Source of the DNA: Candidatus Stammera capleta
Lineage (GTDB): Bacteria; Pseudomonadota; Gammaproteobacteria; Enterobacterales; Enterobacteriaceae
DNA length: 64,000 nt
Assembly (NCBI GenBank): GCA_015139955.1
Contig: CP043991.1
Coordinates: forward strand, 182,368 to 246,367
Direction: 5' to 3'
Part shown: positions 1 through 13,549 of the stretch, one piece after another
Position numbering within the stretch: the stretch's first letter is position 1
Layout of the letters: the number at the start of each line of letters is the position of its first letter
The notes under the pieces: generated by a model
Told to the model about the DNA's origin: nothing
The model's database searches: none
The model's input: only the letters and a program-made list of their open reading frames with translations
Position numbers and translations under genes: made by a program

Positions 1-151
1 TTTATTAAAAAATTTAGATCGTTTGTTAATTGAGGAAACTAGTATACCAGTTATTATTGCTGATGATCCTCTTACATGTGTTGCTAGAGGAGGTGGTAAA
101 GCATTAGAAATGATAGATATACATAATGGTGATTTATTTAGTAATGAATAA
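1..151 (+). CDS. mreB: MreB, rod-shape actin homologue (3' end only)
   Basis: The last 49 codons of a gene cut by the window edge. The C-terminus contains [18 protein letters not shown] and ends DLFSNE, nearly identical to the end of E. coli MreB. MreB is a cytoskeletal ATPase that polymerises under the inner membrane and directs the PBP2/RodA peptidoglycan elongation machine. It is followed after 16 nt by mreC and then mreD, the normal mreBCD order. The stop is TAA. The ATPase core lies outside the window, so only the identity, not its integrity, can be judged. Confidence 0.93.
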   Translation, partial: LLKNLDRLLIEETSIPVIIADDPLTCVARGGGKALEMIDIHNGDLFSNE

Positions 152-167
152 CATTTAATTATATTTT

Positions 168-974
168 ATGTTTTTAAAAAAAGATAATAGTTTTATTTAT
201 TTTTTATTTTTTATTTTTTTTTCGTTGTGTTTATTGTTTTTTGATTTTAATTATTATATATCTAATAAAATTCATTTTTATACTGATAAAATTATTTTTT
301 TATATTATTATGTATTTGATAATTTAGTTTTATTTTTTGAAAAAAAGATTGTTTTTTTAAAAAATTTTGAAAAAATTAGTAATGAAAATATTTTTTTAAA
401 AAAAAAAAAATTATTACTTAAAAATAAATTATTATATAATAATTCATTAGAATGGGAAAATAATTATTTTCGTAAAATATTAAACTTTCCTTTACTTAAA
501 AAGAAAGATAAAAATTTTGTTTTTGTAAAAATTTTTTTTTATCATTTAATTAATTTTGATGAAATGATTATTAATCATATACAAAATTTTAATATTAAAT
601 ATGGTAGTTTATTATTTAATAACATAAATATGTTAGGTAAAGTTATATATTCTGGTAATAATTTTAGTAAAGTACAATTAATATGTAATAAAGGTAGTAG
701 TTTTCCTGTGAGTATTTTAAGAAATAATTTAAATACAATAATTTTTGGTAATGGATGTAATAATAATTTAAAAATTAATGATTTTACATCTGATTCAGAT
801 ATTAGAATAGGTGATATAGTTATATTACCTAAAGTTAGTGATTATTCTTTTTCTGGTTACCCTATTGGAGTAGTTGATAATGTTTATTTAGATTCTATAT
901 ATGGTGTTTTAAGAGTTGATGTTAAATATTTTTTAGAATTAGATAATTTAAGTTTTGGTTTTTTATATAATTAA
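168..974 (+). CDS. mreC: MreC, rod-shape determining protein
   Basis: 268 aa, shorter than E. coli MreC (about 367), with the loss at the C-terminal tail. An N-terminal membrane segment (about residues 9-30) is followed by a Lys/Asn-rich, probably coiled-coil stretch, then the beta-rich periplasmic domain, with recognisable blocks such as VSILRNNLNTIIFGNG and the late GYPIGVVDNVYLDS. MreC is a bitopic inner-membrane protein linking MreB filaments to PBP2. It sits between mreB and mreD with short gaps, so it is probably cotranscribed. The assignment rests on position plus family features. Confidence 0.88.
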   Translation: MFLKKDNSFIYFLFFIFFSLCLLFFDFNYYISNKIHFYTDKIIFLYYYVFDNLVLFFEKKIVFLKNFEKISNENIFLKKKKLLLKNKLLYNNSLEWENNYFRKILNFPLLKKKDKNFVFVKIFFYHLINFDEMIINHIQNFNIKYGSLLFNNINMLGKVIYSGNNFSKVQLICNKGSSFPVSILRNNLNTIIFGNGCNNNLKINDFTSDSDIRIGDIVILPKVSDYSFSGYPIGVVDNVYLDSIYGVLRVDVKYFLELDNLSFGFLYN

Positions 975-987
975 TTTTTTAAAATTT

Positions 988-1386
988 ATGAATTTATTTT
1001 TTATTTTTAATAATATTTTAAATATTAAAATTTCTTTATTATACATAATATATATATATTTATTGTTAATAAATAATTGAGAAAAAAATATTTTATTTAT
1101 TTTTTTTTGATCATTATTACATGATATTGTTGTAGGTTTTTTTTTAGGTAGAAGTTTTTTAGTATATTCTTTGTCTACTTATATAATATATTATTTAAAG
1201 GATAATTTTGTATTTTTATCTTTTTTTAGAATGTTTTTTTTTGTTGTTTTTTTTTCCTTTTTAATTAGAATTATATCTTTGTTTATTGATAATATTATAT
1301 TAGATATTAATATTGTTAATAATTTTATTTTAATTAATTCTTTTTTTGATGGTTTTTTATGATTTTTTTTAGTAAGTTATTTTTAA
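988..1386 (+). CDS. mreD: MreD, rod-shape determining membrane protein
   Basis: 132 aa, continuous only if three UGA codons (about residues 31, 41 and 125) are read as Trp; under the standard code just a fragment from 1171 is visible. It is almost wholly hydrophobic with several membrane spans and contains the MreD-like motif W-x-L-L-HDIVVGFFLG at about residues 41-55. E. coli MreD is 162 aa. It follows mreC by 13 nt, completing mreBCD. MreD is an inner-membrane partner of MreC and RodA in lateral wall synthesis. The start is the first ATG after the mreC stop. Confidence 0.87.
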
Positions 1387-1436
1387 GTGAGAGATTAATT
1401 TTTTACATAATTATTAAAATACTTTAGAGTGATAAA

Positions 1437-2885
1437 ATGAGTAGTATAGTATATGATAATATTTTAATTAAAAATAATATATCTGAATGTGATTTATTTA
1501 ATTTAATTTCTAGTTTATATATTAAAGATTCTGATTATGGAGATTTATTTTTTCAAAATATTACTATGGAGTCTATATTTTTAGAGGAAAAAATTATTAA
1601 AAATAGTTTTATAAATATTAATAATGGGGTTGGAATTAGATTAATATCTGGTACTAAAACTAGTTTTAGTTATTCTAATAAAATTAATTTCAGATCTATA
1701 GAAAAATTAATTAATAAAATTAAATTTATTCATTTGAATAGAAAATATAATAAAAAAAAAAATTTTATTTATGTTCCTGAAAAAGAATATTTTTATAAAA
1801 AATATTCTTCTTTAAATTTTTTATTTAATAAAGATAAAATAGAATTATTATTATATTTAGATAATTATATTAGAAAATCTAATTGTTATATTAATTATGT
1901 ATCATTAAATTTAATTAGTAGTTATGAATTAGTATTAGTTGTTTCTACTGATGGTATTTTTGTAGGAGATGTTAGACCTTTAATAAATTTATCTATTAAA
2001 ATTCAATTAGAAAAAAATAATTATAAACAAATAGGTTTTGGTGGTGGTGGTGGACGTTATTTGTATGAAGATTTAATTAATAAATATTATAAAGGAGTTT
2101 CTATCATAGAATATTGAGCTGATGAAGCTATTAGGATAGGAATTAATAATTTATATGCTGTAAATTCTCCTTTAGGTAAATTTCCTGTTGTGTTAGGTAG
2201 TGGTTCTCCTGGTATTTTATTACATGAAGCTGTGGGGCATGGTTTAGAAGGTGATTTTATACGTAATAATATATCAGTTTACTCTAATTTAATAGGTAAA
2301 AAAGTTGCTTCAGATTTATGTACTGTTGTAGATGATAGTACTATATATGGTTTAAGAGGTTCATTGAATATAGATGATGAAGGTATTTTGGGTAGAAAAA
2401 AAGTGCTTATAAAAGATGGTATTTTAAAATCTTTTATTTTAGATAAATTTAATGCTAAATTAATGCATTTAAATTCTACTGGTAATGCTAGAAGAGAATC
2501 TTACGCTTTTTTACCTATCCCAAGAATGACTAGTACATATTTAGTTAATGGTAAAAATAATTTCCTTGATTTAATTAATAGTATTGAATATGGCATATAT
2601 ATAGCTAATTTATCTAGTGGACAAGTAGATATAACTTCTGGTAAATTTGTTTTTACTATTTTAGAAGGATATTTAATAAAAAAAGGTAAAATATCTTCAC
2701 CTATTAAAGAAGCTACTTTAATTGGTTCTGTAATAGATATTATGAATAATATTAGTATGGTAGCTAATGATCTTAATTTTGATTCTGGTAATGGAATGTG
2801 TGGTAAAGATGGACAAAATGTTCCTGTTAGTGTAGGTCAACCTTCTTTAAAGATAGATTCTATGATTATAGGTGGTACAGGTTAA
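1437..2885 (+). CDS. tldD: TldD metalloprotease subunit
   Basis: 482 aa, matching E. coli TldD (481) once the UGA at 2115-2117 is read as Trp. The zinc-binding HExxxH is HEAVGH at about residues 263-268, followed by GLEGDFIR. The C-terminal region has the family's GGTG ending. TldD pairs with TldE (PmbA) to form a protease that degrades unfolded peptides and matures some small peptides; no pmbA is seen in this window. In E. coli mreBCD lies upstream of tldD with maf, rng and yhdP between, so those three genes appear to have been deleted here. Confidence 0.96.
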
Positions 2886-2913
2886 TTTAATATTTTAATT
2901 TTGGTAGAAATAT

Positions 2914-3303
2914 ATGTGATATTTAGTTGATGCTAAAAATAAAATTTTAGGTAGATTAGTTAGTAAAATAGCTTTTATATTAATTGGTAAAAATAAATTT
3001 AATTATCTACCATATGTAGATAATAGTGATTATATTATTTTAATTAATGCTAGTAAAATATTAGTTACAGGAAATAAATTAAAAAATAAAAGATATTATT
3101 TTCATAGTGGTTATGTAGGTAATATGAAAAGTATTACTTTAGGTGATATGTTAAAAAAATCACCAGAATTTATTATTAGACATGCTATTAAAGGTATGTT
3201 GCCTAAAAATATTTTATCTAATAAAAAAATTAAAAAATTGAAAATATATTCTGGTAATTCTTATAAAGAACATGCTCAAAAACCTGTATTAATAAATTTT
3301 TAA
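2914..3303 (+). CDS. rplM: 50S ribosomal protein L13
   Basis: 129 aa versus 142 in E. coli. The second codon is UGA, so the protein begins M-W-YLVDAKNKILGRL, matching the E. coli sequence from its WYVVDA segment on and lacking the first dozen or so residues. An in-frame TAG lies three codons upstream (2905-2907), so no longer start is possible. Conserved blocks include YLPYVDNSDYI, GNK, HSGYVG and AVKGMLPKN. It is followed by rpsI, the universal rplM-rpsI pair. Under the standard code this gene would be missed completely. Confidence 0.95.
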
Positions 3304-3323
3304 AAAAAGGAGTAATATAAAAT

Positions 3324-3710
3324 ATGTATAGTACTGGAAGACGTAAAACTTCTTCTGCTAGAGTTTTTATGAATGCAGGAAAAGGTAAATTTATAATTAA
3401 TAAGTTTATGTTAAATGAATATTTTAAAGATAAGATTAAACAATTAGTAATTCTTTATCCATTTAAAATTATTAATGATGATAGTTATATGAAAAAATTT
3501 GATTTTTATATAACTGTTAAAGGAGGTGGTATTTCTAGTCAAGCTATAGCTATTAGACATGGTATATCTAGGGTATTATTAAAACATAATAGTGAATTAC
3601 GTGTAGTTTTAAAAAGTGTAGGTTTAATTACTCGTGATTCTAGAAAAGTAGAAAGAAAAAAATATGGTTTTCGTAAATCTCGTTGTAGACCTCAATATTC
3701 TAAACGTTAA
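3324..3710 (+). CDS. rpsI: 30S ribosomal protein S9
   Basis: 128 aa, close to E. coli S9 (130). The N-terminus YSTGRRKTSSARVF and the basic C-terminal tail RKKYGFRKSRCRPQYSKR, which reaches into the ribosomal P site, are both intact. It has a clear Shine-Dalgarno sequence (AAGGAG at about 3307-3312) and follows rplM by 20 nt, so the two are very likely one transcript. In E. coli sspA follows; here mutS follows directly. Confidence 0.97.
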   Translation: MYSTGRRKTSSARVFMNAGKGKFIINKFMLNEYFKDKIKQLVILYPFKIINDDSYMKKFDFYITVKGGGISSQAIAIRHGISRVLLKHNSELRVVLKSVGLITRDSRKVERKKYGFRKSRCRPQYSKR

Positions 3711-3726
3711 TTTATTATAATTAAAT

Positions 3727-6261
3727 ATGGTACCTATTATTGAACAATATTTAAAGATAAAAAAAAAATATCCTAAAATATTAGTGTTTTATCAGATTGG
3801 TGATTTTTATGAGTTATTTTTTGAAGATGCTAAAAAAATATCATGTTTATTAAATATTAGTTTAACTGAAAAAAAATTTGTTAAACAAAATAATGTTCCT
3901 ATGGCTGGTGTTCCATTACGTACAGCAGATGTATATATATCTAAATTAATTAGTTTAGGTGAATCAGTAGTTTTGTGTAATCAAATTACAGATGATAATT
4001 TTTTTTTAAGTAAAAAATTAATTAAAAGAAAAGTAGTTCGTATTATTACTCCTGGTACTGTTACTGAAGATAAATTTCTTAGTGATTCTAAAGATAATTA
4101 TATAGCTGCTATATGAGCTAAAAATGATAAATATATTTTCGGATATTCTTTTTTAGATGTTGCTTCAGGAAGATTTTATATTTCTGAAATTTATGGTTTA
4201 GATAGATTAAAACATTATTTATTATGTACTAATCCTTCAGAAATTATTTGTAGTAAAAATTTTTTTTTTGTAAAATATATTAAATGATTAAATTGTTTAA
4301 AATATGTTTCTATAAATAAATTTAATTTTGATAAAAATTATTTTTCTTTATTAAATCATTTTAATGTTATTGATCTTAATTGTTTTGGTATTAGATCTGA
4401 TAATTTAGGTATAAATTCTGCTGGTTGTATTTTAAATTATGTAAAATCAACTCAGTTTGTTAATCTTTTTCATGTAAATAAATTAAAATTAATAAATGAT
4501 TCTAAATTTATTTTTATGGATACTTTTACCATAAAAAATCTTGAGTTAATTGATTCTATTTCAGGTAATAATAAAAATACTCTTTTTTATATTTTAAATA
4601 GTACTGTTACACCTATGGGTAAAAGAATGTTAAAAAGATGAATTTTATTTCCTATTAGAGATTTTAATAAATTACGTGATCGTCATAATATTATGGATTT
4701 TTTAAAAGATAAATTTATTAAAATTAGATGTATTTTTAGTAAAATAGGTGATTTAGAAAGAATATTAGGTAGAGTATCTTTAAAAACTGTTACTTCAGGT
4801 GATTTAATAAATTTAAAAAATTATTTATCTTTGGTTTTAGATTTTATTGTTTTATTTAAAATTCAAAATAATTTTAAAATAATAAATTTTTTTTTGTTAA
4901 ATAAAAATTTAATAAGAAAAATTTTTAATCTTATTAATGATTCTATTTTAGATCCTAATTTAGATAAAAAAAGTATTATAATTAAAGGTTATAGTAATGA
5001 ATTAGATGATTTATATAGATTATTATTAAGTAATAAAAAAAAAATATTTCTTTTAGAAAAAACAGAAAAAAAAAACACGAAAATAAAAAGTTTATTTTTT
5101 AATTATAGTAATATTTATGGTTATTATGTTCAGGTAAATAAGTGTGATATTTATTTAGTACCTAATTATTATATTAGATTACAAACTTTAAAAAATTCTG
5201 AACGATATATGATACCTAGTTTAAAAATTTATGAAAATAAATTAATTACTTTAAAAAAAAAAATTTATTTTTTAGAAAAAGAAATTTTTAATAGTATAGT
5301 GAGTATAATTCTAGAAAATATTTATTATTTGAAATTAATTACTCATAATATATCCAAATTAGATGTATTAATGAGTTTTTTAGATAGATCTTATACTTTT
5401 AATTATAAAAAACCTATTTTTACTTCTGAGAATATATTAAAAATTATTAATGGTCGTCATCCTATAGTAGAACGTAATATAAATAATAATTTTATATCTA
5501 ACGATATTTTTTTTGATAAAAATAAACGTTTTTTAATTATTACTGGTCCTAATATGGGTGGTAAAAGTACTTATATGAGACAAATTGTTTTAATATGTAT
5601 TATGGCTTATATGGGTTCTTATGTTTCTGCAGATTATTTAATTATTGGTCCTATAGATAAAATTTTGACTAGAATAGGTTTTTCTGATGATATAACAAAT
5701 AATAGATCAACTTTTATGGTAGAAATGAGTGAAATTTCTTCTATAATTAATAATGCTACTATTAATAGTTTAGTATTAATTGATGAAATAGGTAGAGGGA
5801 CTTCTTATTTTGAAGGTTTATCTTTAGCTTGATCTTGTTTATATTATATAATTAAGATTATTAAATCTATGTTATTATTTTCAACACATTTTTTTGAATT
5901 AACTAATATTAGTAATTCTTTTTGTAATGTTAGGAATGTTTATTTAGATTATATTATAAATGGTGAGGATTTAATATTATTATATAAAATTAAAAAAGGT
6001 GTTTGTTATAAAAGTTTTAGTTTAAATATATTAAAAAAAGTTGGTATTCCTAAATTAGTTTTAAAAATTTTTGATAAAGAATTTAAAAAAAATATTTTAA
6101 ATTTTCAAGATAAAAAATTTTTAATTCAAAATAATTTTTGTTTTAATAAAAAACATAATATTATATTTGATATAATATTACGTATTAATTTAAATAATTT
6201 ATCTATAGATAAATTAATAAAAAAAATTAAAGTTTTAAAAAATATGTGTAACAAGATGTAA
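3727..6261 (+). CDS. mutS: MutS, DNA mismatch recognition ATPase
   Basis: 844 aa, near E. coli MutS (853), assembled through several UGA=Trp codons (for example 4114-4116 and 5830-5832). The mismatch-reading Phe-x-Glu motif is present near the N-terminus (IGDFYELFFEDAK). The ATPase has Walker A GPNMGGKST at about residue 607, Walker B-type LVLIDEIGRGTS, and STHFFEL. MutS binds mispairs and recruits MutL, which is also in this window (14417-16069). Retention of the pair is notable, since many tiny symbionts lose one or both. It begins 16 nt after rpsI. The C-terminal tetramerisation tail looks degenerate. Confidence 0.96.
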
Positions 6262-6283
6262 TTTTTATAGCTTGGTGTATTAT

Positions 6284-6607
6284 ATGCGTCATTATGAAAT
6301 TGTTTTTATGGTTTACCCTAATAAAAGTATATATGTAAATGATATAATTAAGTATTATTCTTCTATTATTAATAATAGTAATGGTAAAATACATAGACTA
6401 GAAGATTGGGGTTTAAGATATTTATCTTATTCTATTAAAAAATATTATAAAGCTCATTATATATTAATGAATATAGAAGTCAATCTTGATATTATGTATA
6501 AATTAAAAATAGATTTTAAATTAAATCTTAATATATTGAGATTTATTTGTATAAGAAAAAAAAAACCAATAATTAGTGCTTCGTTTATGAATATTAATAA
6601 TAAGTAA
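6284..6607 (+). CDS. rpsF: 30S ribosomal protein S6
   Basis: 107 aa. The start is the ATG giving MRHYEIVFMVYPNKS, which matches E. coli S6; a TTG 12 nt upstream is in frame but unnecessary. The core motif GKIHRLEDWGLRYLSY is intact. E. coli S6 carries a long acidic tail that is absent here. It is first in an S6-S18-L9 group. In Enterobacterales priB lies between rpsF and rpsR; here only 28 nt separate them, so priB has been lost. Confidence 0.96.
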   Translation: MRHYEIVFMVYPNKSIYVNDIIKYYSSIINNSNGKIHRLEDWGLRYLSYSIKKYYKAHYILMNIEVNLDIMYKLKIDFKLNLNILRFICIRKKKPIISASFMNINNK

Positions 6608-6635
6608 TTATTTAATTTTTTTGGGTTAAAATTTA

Positions 6636-6863
6636 ATGTTTAAATTTAATCAACGTAAAAAAAATTGTCCTTTTAAAGGAAAAAATAAAAAATTGATCGA
6701 TTATAAAAATATAGATTTGTTAAAGAATTATATTACTGAATGTAATAAAATAATTCCTAGTAGAGTTACTGGTATATCTGTTAAATATCAAAGATTAATA
6801 TCTAAAGCTATTAAACGTGCTAGATATTTAGCTTTATTGGCTTATACTGATATACATAAATAA
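6636..6863 (+). CDS. rpsR: 30S ribosomal protein S18
   Basis: 75 aa, exactly the E. coli length. The conserved segments [23 protein letters not shown] and [16 protein letters not shown] are clear. S18 pairs with S6 on the 30S platform, consistent with the upstream rpsF. It is followed 15 nt later by rplI. Confidence 0.97.
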   Translation: MFKFNQRKKNCPFKGKNKKLIDYKNIDLLKNYITECNKIIPSRVTGISVKYQRLISKAIKRARYLALLAYTDIHK

Positions 6864-6878
6864 TTTTTAGGTTTAATA

Positions 6879-7331
6879 ATGATAAAAATAATTTTGTTGA
6901 ATAAAAATAAATTAGGTAAAATAGGTAGTGTAGTTAATGTAAAATCTGGTTATGCAAGAAATTATTTAATTCCTTATAATAAAGCTATATATGCTTCTGA
7001 AGAAAATATTAGAAAATTTAAGAAAAAATTATCTTTAATTATTAAACTAGAGAAAGAAGAGTTGAATAAAATTAATAATTTATATAAAAAAATTATTTCT
7101 TTATCTCCTTTAATGATTAAATCAAAATGTAGTAAAAATGGTAAATTATTTGGTTCTATAAATTCTGAAAGTATATCTAAAATTATATCTAGTAAAATTA
7201 ATTTTAATATTTCTAAGAATTTTATTATTTTACCTAATGGTCCTTTAAAATATGTATCTGAATATAAAATAATTATTTTTTTATATAAAAAAAAAAAATT
7301 TAGTTTTTTTATTAATATAGTATCTGATTAA
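6879..7331 (+). CDS. rplI: 50S ribosomal protein L9
   Basis: 150 aa, as in E. coli (149). The N-terminal domain with LGKIGSVVNVKSGYARNYLIP is well conserved and binds 23S rRNA. The central helix and C-terminal domain are Lys/Ile/Asn-rich and diverged, but GKLFGSI is recognisable. It is the last gene before the rRNA operon. A weak all-A/T hairpin with a T tract follows. Confidence 0.95.
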   Translation: MIKIILLNKNKLGKIGSVVNVKSGYARNYLIPYNKAIYASEENIRKFKKKLSLIIKLEKEELNKINNLYKKIISLSPLMIKSKCSKNGKLFGSINSESISKIISSKINFNISKNFIILPNGPLKYVSEYKIIIFLYKKKKFSFFINIVSD

Positions 7332-7519
7332 TTTATTTATTTTTAAAAAAAAAATAATAAAAAGCTTGTTTTATTTTTTTTTTCTTGTTATATTATGTCT
7401 ATATGTTTTGTTTTTAGTTCTTTTAAAATAGATTATTTATATGAACACCTACAATTTTTACATTATTTAAAAAAATTTAATTTTTAGTTTTTTTAAAAAT
7501 TAAAATAAATAGTTGTTTT
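7332..7519 (+). promoter_or_regulatory. rRNA operon leader and probable promoter
   Basis: This 188 nt gap between rplI and the 16S gene holds no ORF. A sigma70-like pair, TTGTTT (7367-7372) and TATATT (7389-7394) with a 16 nt spacer, could start the rrn transcript. The same stretch also forms a 7 bp A/T hairpin (7356-7362 with 7369-7375) followed by a T tract, which might end the rplI transcript. Positions 7435-7454 are the left arm of the 16S processing stem. The promoter assignment is by eye and uncertain in such AT-rich DNA. Confidence 0.4.
7435..7454 (+). repeat. Left arm of the 16S rRNA processing stem
   Basis: This 20 nt segment is a perfect reverse complement of 9097-9116, just beyond the 16S 3' end. 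In bacterial rrn transcripts such arms pair to loop out pre-16S rRNA and are cut by RNase III. Exact pairing in otherwise unconstrained AT-rich spacer argues for selection. Confidence 0.85.
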
Positions 7520-9080
<1,561 letters not shown>

Positions 9081-9096
9081 TTATAATGATAAATAT

Positions 9097-9116
9097 TTGT
9101 AGGTGTTCATATAAAT
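9097..9116 (+). repeat. Right arm of the 16S rRNA processing stem
   Basis: Perfect 20 nt reverse complement of 7435-7454. It lies 16 nt after the mature 16S 3' end and before tRNA-Glu, as expected for the pre-16S RNase III stem. Confidence 0.85.
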
Positions 9117-9152
9117 TGTTTAAATTTTTAATTTAAATATATTTTTTTAAAA

Positions 9153-9225
9153 GTCCTTTTCGTCTAGAGGTTTAGGACATCGCTCTTTCACGGCGACAAC
9201 AGGGGTTCGAATCCCCTAGGGGACG
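9153..9225 (+). tRNA. gltT: tRNA-Glu (anticodon UUC)
   Basis: 73 nt cloverleaf in the 16S-23S spacer. The acceptor stem GTCCTTT pairs with AGGGGAC (with G-T wobbles). The anticodon loop is CTTTCAC and the T arm contains GGGGTTCGAATCCCC. CCA is not encoded and must be added after transcription. The arrangement matches the E. coli rrn operons that carry a single tRNA-Glu in the spacer (such as rrnB and rrnC). Confidence 0.97.
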
Positions 9226-9251
9226 TTCTTTTAAAATTGATTTATTATGAG

Positions 9252-9268
9252 ACATTTTTAAGTTGTGA

Positions 9269-9275
<7 letters not shown>
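9252..9275 (+). repeat. Left arm of the 23S rRNA processing stem
   Basis: 24 nt that is the perfect reverse complement of 12180-12203. The inner part overlaps the expected 23S 5' end. The outer part is spacer, so together they form the pre-23S processing stem. Confidence 0.82.
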
Positions 9276-12179
<2,904 letters not shown>

Positions 12180-12187
<8 letters not shown>

Positions 12188-12203
12188 CACAACTTAAAAA
12201 TGT
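12180..12203 (+). repeat. Right arm of the 23S rRNA processing stem
   Basis: Perfect 24 nt reverse complement of 9252-9275, spanning the 23S 3' end and the start of the spacer to 5S. Confidence 0.82.
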
Positions 12204-12213
12204 TTTAGTATTT

Positions 12214-12333
12214 TTTCTGGCGGTAATAGCATAATAGTACCACCTGAATCCATTCCGAACTCAGAAGTGAAATGTTATAGCGCTGATGGTAGTGTAGGAT
12301 TTTTCTTATGTGAGAGTAAGACACTGCCAGAAA
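12214..12333 (+). rRNA. rrf: 5S ribosomal RNA
   Basis: About 120 nt. The terminal helix is CTGGCGG pairing with the closing CTGCCAG, and the interior contains CCACCTGAATCCATTCCGAA, CTCAGAAGTGAAA and GATGGTAGTGTAGG, all typical of 5S. It lies 26 nt after 23S and 10 nt before tRNA-Asp. Ends are placed by comparison with E. coli. Confidence 0.97.
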
Positions 12334-12343
12334 AATTTTTTTA

Positions 12344-12417
12344 GGTGCGGTAGTTCAGTTGGTTAGAATACCAGCCTGTCACGCTGGGGGTCACGGGTTC
12401 GAGTCCCGTTCGTACCG
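12344..12417 (+). tRNA. aspT: tRNA-Asp (anticodon GUC)
   Basis: 74 nt cloverleaf directly after 5S. Acceptor GGTGCGG pairs with TCGTACC, discriminator G73, anticodon loop CTGTCAC and T arm ACGGGTTCGAGTCCCGT. CCA is not encoded. It is the distal tRNA of the rrn operon. In E. coli rrnC the tRNA-Trp gene follows tRNA-Asp; here the next gene is orn, so no tRNA-Trp is at this place. Confidence 0.97.
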
Positions 12418-12447
12418 TTAGTTTAATATTTATTTATTAACATATAT

Positions 12448-13011
12448 ATGATTTTAAGTAATAAAGAAAATTTAATTTGATTAGATTTAGAAATGACTGG
12501 TTTAAATCCAGATGTAGATAGAATACTTGAAATTGCTACTTTAATAACAGATAATAATTTAAATATTCTTTCTAAAGGTCCTAATATTATTATATTTCAA
12601 GAAGATATTCTTTTAAATCAAATGGATGAATGAAATTTAAATATTCATACTACTACTGGTTTACTTAAAAAAGTTCAAAGTAGTTCAATAAATGAATCTG
12701 AAGCAGAATTTTTAACAATTAAGTTTTTAAAAAAATGAGTTTCTAAAGGAGTATCTCCTATTTGTGGTAGTACTATTGCACAAGATAGAAGATTTTTATT
12801 TAAATATATGCCTAGTTTAGAATCTTATTTTAATTATAGATATATAGATGTTAGTACTTTAAAGGAGTTAATTATAAGATGATTTCCTAATATTAAAATA
12901 AATTTAAATATAAAAAAAAAACATACTGCTTTATCTGATATACTAAATTCAATTGATGAATTAGTATATTATCGTAAATATTTTTTTAATAATAATTTTT
13001 TGCGGAAATAG
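12448..13011 (+). CDS. orn: Oligoribonuclease (3'-5' exonuclease for short RNAs)
   Basis: 187 aa (E. coli 181), continuous only with several UGA=Trp codons, the first at residue 11 ([14 protein letters not shown]). The DEDDh nuclease residues are visible: D-x-E in LDLEMTG, then [32 protein letters not shown], and HTALSDI with the late His and Asp. Orn degrades 2-5 nt RNAs at the end of mRNA decay and is often essential. The reading frame runs into the next tRNA gene: the TAG stop at 13009-13011 lies inside tRNA-Gly, so the last three residues (LRK) are tRNA-encoded sequence. Confidence 0.95.
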
Positions 13012-13074
13012 CTCAGTTGGTAGAGTGTAACCTTGCCAAGGTTAAGGTCGCGAGTTCGAATCTCGTTTTCCGCT
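13002..13074 (+). tRNA. glyV: tRNA-Gly (anticodon GCC)
   Basis: 73 nt cloverleaf. Acceptor GCGGAAA pairs with TTTCCGC, the anticodon loop is TTGCCAA, and the T arm contains CGAGTTCGAATCTCG. CCA is not encoded. Its first 10 nt overlap the 3' end of the orn reading frame on the same strand. The exact E. coli paralogue name (glyV/W/X/Y) cannot be decided. Confidence 0.96.
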
Positions 13075-13087
13075 TATTTTTTCTATT

Positions 13088-13549
13088 ATGAATAAAAAAT
13101 TTTTTTTTATTAAGAGTGTTAAAGATATTATTTTTTTAGCTAATAGATTTTGTGTTTTAATTAAAAAACCTGTGTATTTTTATTTTTGTGGTGATATTGG
13201 TACGGGTAAGTCTTTGTTTTGTCGATTATTAATCAAAAATTTAGGTTTTACTGGTTTAGTAAATAGTCCTACTTATACTTTAGTAAATGAATATAAATGT
13301 AAAAAATATTTAGTTTATCATTTTGATTTATATCGTATTTTATCTTCGGAGGAATTATTTGATATTGATATATATAATTATTTTGATAGAAATAATATAT
13401 GTTTAGTTGAATGAGCTAATAAATTTTTAAATTTATTACCTTGTTGTGATTTATGTTTTAATTTTTATTTTTTTAGTAGATACAAACGTATTTTATGTAT
13501 TAAATCTTTTTCTCATTTAGGTAAAAATATTTTAAATTTAGTAATTTAA
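13088..13549 (+). CDS. tsaE: TsaE, tRNA t6A-synthesis ATPase
   Basis: 153 aa, the same as E. coli TsaE (YjeE). Walker A is GDIGTGKS at about residues 35-42, followed by SPTYTLVNEY and the HFDLYRI segment. The Trp of VEWAN is UGA (13412-13414). TsaE is the ATPase of the TsaBCDE system that makes threonylcarbamoyl-adenosine-37 on tRNAs reading ANN codons; TsaB is also in this window. It heads the enterobacterial order tsaE-amiB-mutL-miaA and overlaps amiB by one base (TAATG). Confidence 0.95.

Noticed and set aside
3727..6261. mutS, glyS, ileS, mutL, mrdA and others as pseudogenes with many internal stops
   Set aside because: All internal stops are UGA, fall at plausible Trp positions and vanish under UGA=Trp; no UAA or UAG breaks were found.
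6272..6283. Longer TTG start for rpsF, and similar TTG extensions for rpsG, rplX, rplF, rpsE and rpoA
   Set aside because: The downstream ATG matches the family N-terminus in each case and often has an SD; the extensions add unsupported residues.
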